7,584 nucleotides of DNA from JANOBJ01 sp031411575 (GTDB lineage: Bacteria > Pseudomonadota > Gammaproteobacteria > Burkholderiales > Burkholderiaceae_C), in NCBI GenBank assembly GCA_031411575.1, contig JANOBJ010000274.1:1-7584 (forward strand), in the 5' to 3' direction. Shown piece after piece: positions 5,936 through 7,584 of this stretch. The notes beneath the pieces are model-generated. The model saw only the letters and a list, made by a program, of their open reading frames with translations. It was not told the DNA's origin and searched no databases. The first letter of the stretch is position 1. Each line of letters starts with the position of its first letter. Both the position numbers and the translations under genes were made by a program.

Positions 5936-6498
5936 TTCACTCTGGCGCGTATTTCCGGCAGCGCTTTTTGCAGGTAGTACACCATCGACCAGACGGTCAG
6001 AATGGCCGCCAGCCAGATCAGCCAGATGCCCCAGAGGCGGGTGTCGATGACGCCGAACAACTGCCCGTCAAACAGCAGGAACGGGATGGCCACCATCTGC
6101 ACCACCGTCTTGACCTTGCCGAGCATGTGCACGGCCACGCTCTTGGACGCGCCGATCTGCGCCATCCACTCGCGCAGCGCCGAGATGGCGATTTCGCGCC
6201 CGATGATGATCAGCGCCACGAACACGTCGGCGCGGTTCAGGTGCACCAGCACCAGCAGCGACGCGCAGACCAGGAACTTGTCGGCCACCGGGTCCAGGAA
6301 CGCACCGAAGGCCGACGTCTGGTTGAGCTTGCGGGCCAGGTAGCCGTCGAGCCAATCGGTCAGGGCAAACACCACAAACATCACCGTGGCCACCACGTTG
6401 CTCACCGCCCGGTCGGGCCAGATGTAGAACACCCCCACGATGAGCGGAATCGCGACGATGCGCGTCCAGGTCATGAGGGTGGGGATGGTCAGGAACAT
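5932..6498 (-). CDS. pgsA: CDP-diacylglycerol--glycerol-3-phosphate 3-phosphatidyltransferase
   Basis: PgsA is an inner-membrane enzyme that joins CDP-diacylglycerol and glycerol-3-phosphate to make phosphatidylglycerophosphate, the committed step to phosphatidylglycerol and cardiolipin. The 188-residue product has the complete CDP-alcohol phosphatidyltransferase signature D-x2-DG-x2-AR-x8-G-x3-D-x3-D: D48, D51, G52, A55, R56, G65, D69 and D73. Several hydrophobic segments surround it. Its length fits bacterial PgsA (about 180-190). The start MFLTIPTLMTWTRI matches the usual PgsA N-terminus, although no clear ribosome-binding sequence precedes the ATG at 6498. It lies downstream of uvrC on the same strand, an adjacency also known from gammaproteobacteria, and overlaps the permease gene by 4 bp. 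Phosphatidylserine and cardiolipin synthases of the same superfamily are less likely given the close N-terminal match. Confidence 0.95.
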   Translation of the reverse strand: MFLTIPTLMTWTRIVAIPLIVGVFYIWPDRAVSNVVATVMFVVFALTDWLDGYLARKLNQTSAFGAFLDPVADKFLVCASLLVLVHLNRADVFVALIIIGREIAISALREWMAQIGASKSVAVHMLGKVKTVVQMVAIPFLLFDGQLFGVIDTRLWGIWLIWLAAILTVWSMVYYLQKALPEIRARVK

Positions 6499-6654
6499 GC
6501 GGTTATTGTGTCATGGCGTCTAGCGAGCCCTTGTGGCACCGCGCTCGGGGCCGCAACGGTCACGCCAAGGCAGGTTTTGCCGCCGGGCCGCCCCAAGGCA
6601 AAACGCGCCCCCTCGGGGGGCAGAGAGCCACACGCAGTGGGCGAACGTGGGGGC
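6499..6654. repeat. uvrC-pgsA intergenic region with a GC-rich inverted-repeat cluster
   Basis: No gene is supported. The part from about 6563 to 6654 is built from inverted repeats. GTTTTGCC (6574-6581) pairs with GGCAAAAC (6597-6604) around a GC-rich loop; GCCCCC (6607-6612) pairs with GGGGGC (6616-6621) around TCG; and CCAC-N5-GTGG follows at about 6628-6640. The uvrC-proximal end is GGGGGCC. From memory, very similar 80-100 bp blocks recur between genes in Comamonadaceae genomes, so this is probably one copy of a dispersed extragenic repeat; only one copy is in the window. It could also act as a transcript-end structure for uvrC, but has no T-run on the minus strand. No clear pgsA promoter was found. 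Confidence 0.55.
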
Positions 6655-7584
6655 CTAATGCAATGCCCGGTAAATCTCCTCGGCCAACTCGCGCGAAATG
6701 CCTTCCACGGTGGCAATGTCTTCCACCCCGGCTGACGCTACGCCGCGAATGCCACCGAAGCGCTGCAGCAGGCGCGCGCGCTTCTTGGGGCCGATGCCGG
6801 GGATTTCCTCGATCTTGCTGCCGCCGACGCGCACCTTGGCGCGCTGCGCCCGCATGCCGGTGATGGCAAATCGGTGCGCCTCGTCGCGGATCTGTGCCAC
6901 CAGCATCAGCGCGGCCGAATCCTTGCCCAGGTACACCTTGTCGCGGCCGTCGGCAAACACCAGTTCTTCCAGGCCGACCTTGCGGCCCTCGCCTTTCTCC
7001 ACGCCCGCGATCAGGCCCAGATCGAGCCCGAGTTCGGTGAACACCTCGCGCGCCATCGACACCTGGCCCTTGCCGCCGTCCACCAGCACCAGGTCGGGCA
7101 GACGCCCGTCGCCGTTGCGGGCCGCCTCAGCCAGCTTGCTGTAGCGCCGCGTCAGCACCTGGCGCATGGCGGCGTAGTCGTCGCCGCCGGTGATGCCGTC
7201 GATACCGTAACGCCGGTACTCGCTGTTCTGCATCTTGTGGTGGTGAAACACCACGCAGCTGGCCTGCGTGGCCTCGCCCGCGGTGTGCGAGATGTCAAAG
7301 CATTCAATGCGAAACGTGTCCAGGTCATCGGACGCCAGATCCAGCGCCTCCACCAGGGCACGCGTGCGCGCCTGCTGCGAGCCCTCCTCGGCCAGCAGCC
7401 GCGCGAGTTGGATGTCGGCGTCTTTTTGCGCCATCTCCAGCCAGATGCGGCGCTGCTCGCGCGGGTTGTGCACCGCGCTGACCCTGACACCGCTTTGCAG
7501 CGACAGCGCCTCGATCAGCGTCTTGCTGACCGCGTGGCTGGTGATCAGCGCAGGCGGCACCGGCACGCCGATGTAGTGCTGCGC
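6655..7584 (-). CDS. uvrC: Excinuclease ABC subunit C (C-terminal half; start outside window)
   Basis: UvrC makes the dual incisions around a DNA lesion in nucleotide excision repair, after loading by UvrA and UvrB. The window holds the last 309 codons; bacterial UvrC is about 600-650 residues, so the N-terminal GIY-YIG nuclease, which cuts the 3' side, is beyond base 7584. Visible here are the RNase H-like 5'-incision nuclease, with FDISHTAGEATQ (its Asp at 7294-7296), DLVLVDGGKGQ and IRDEAHRFAI supplying the acidic and histidine active-site residues. At the end are tandem helix-hairpin-helix DNA-binding motifs beginning IPGIGPKKRARLLQRFGG and finishing TVEGISRELAEEIYRALH. All expected catalytic motifs of this half are present. 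The frame runs open through the window edge, and an internal GTG at 7566 is not the real start. Confidence 0.97.
   Translation of the reverse strand, partial: AQHYIGVPVPPALITSHAVSKTLIEALSLQSGVRVSAVHNPREQRRIWLEMAQKDADIQLARLLAEEGSQQARTRALVEALDLASDDLDTFRIECFDISHTAGEATQASCVVFHHHKMQNSEYRRYGIDGITGGDDYAAMRQVLTRRYSKLAEAARNGDGRLPDLVLVDGGKGQVSMAREVFTELGLDLGLIAGVEKGEGRKVGLEELVFADGRDKVYLGKDSAALMLVAQIRDEAHRFAITGMRAQRAKVRVGGSKIEEIPGIGPKKRARLLQRFGGIRGVASAGVEDIATVEGISRELAEEIYRALH

Noticed and set aside
5884..6735. 283-codon plus-strand frame over pgsA and the intergenic repeat
   Set aside because: Antisense to pgsA, which carries the full catalytic signature; His/Arg/Gln-rich shadow composition.
1..7584. 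Insertion sequences, integrase sites, CRISPR arrays, toxin-antitoxin or defence genes
   Set aside because: No transposase, recombinase, regularly spaced repeat or defence-type domain is visible. The tRNA gene shows no duplicated 3' end within the window to suggest an integrated element.

Overview
The window looks like a high-GC betaproteobacterial chromosome, most likely Burkholderiales and probably Comamonadaceae (Acidovorax, Polaromonas or Hydrogenophaga type). That placement rests on the hupB / tRNA-Val / ppiD order, the near-consensus betaproteobacterial HU sequence, the uvrC-pgsA pair, and a GC-rich intergenic repeat of a kind I associate with this family. It is an inference from gene content, not from a search. 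I see no mobile element, CRISPR array, phage gene or sign of recent transfer.

Region 1 (1-1990, all minus strand) is a housekeeping block. hupB (1399-1671, HU protein) has a strong sigma70-type promoter at 1804-1832 and a leader of about 125 nt. It is followed after only 16 nt by a tRNA-Val(UAC) gene at 1307-1382, and then by a clear rho-independent terminator at 1271-1298. Next is ppiD (below 1 to 1244), a membrane-anchored parvulin-type chaperone of the periplasm, cut by the window edge. hupB and the tRNA probably share one transcript. ppiD begins only 26 bp after the terminator T-run, so its promoter is not obvious.

Region 2 (1991-5055) is an accessory catabolic module. A LysR-type regulator (4075-5055, plus) is divergent from a probable two-gene operon on the minus strand. 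The first gene is an alpha/beta hydrolase carrying the full residue set of fluoroacetate/haloacetate dehalogenases (3131-4021). The second is a tartrate/D-malate dehydrogenase of the DmlA/TtuC type (1991-3076). A dehalogenase (or another hydrolase) makes a 2-hydroxy acid and a DmlA-type enzyme oxidises and decarboxylates 2-hydroxy diacids, so the pair could be a short pathway for a halogenated or otherwise activated C4 diacid. That link is the most interesting hypothesis in the window.

Region 3 (5012-7584, minus) reads uvrC (3' part, nucleotide excision repair nuclease), a 156-bp intergenic region rich in inverted repeats, pgsA (phosphatidylglycerophosphate synthase), then an EamA/DMT-family permease whose GTG start overlaps the pgsA stop in a GTGA junction. 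The permease gene ends tail-to-tail with the LysR gene, with a 44-bp overlap.

Overall this is a mostly ordinary core region with one small catabolic module. I do not see a clearly new type of biological system.
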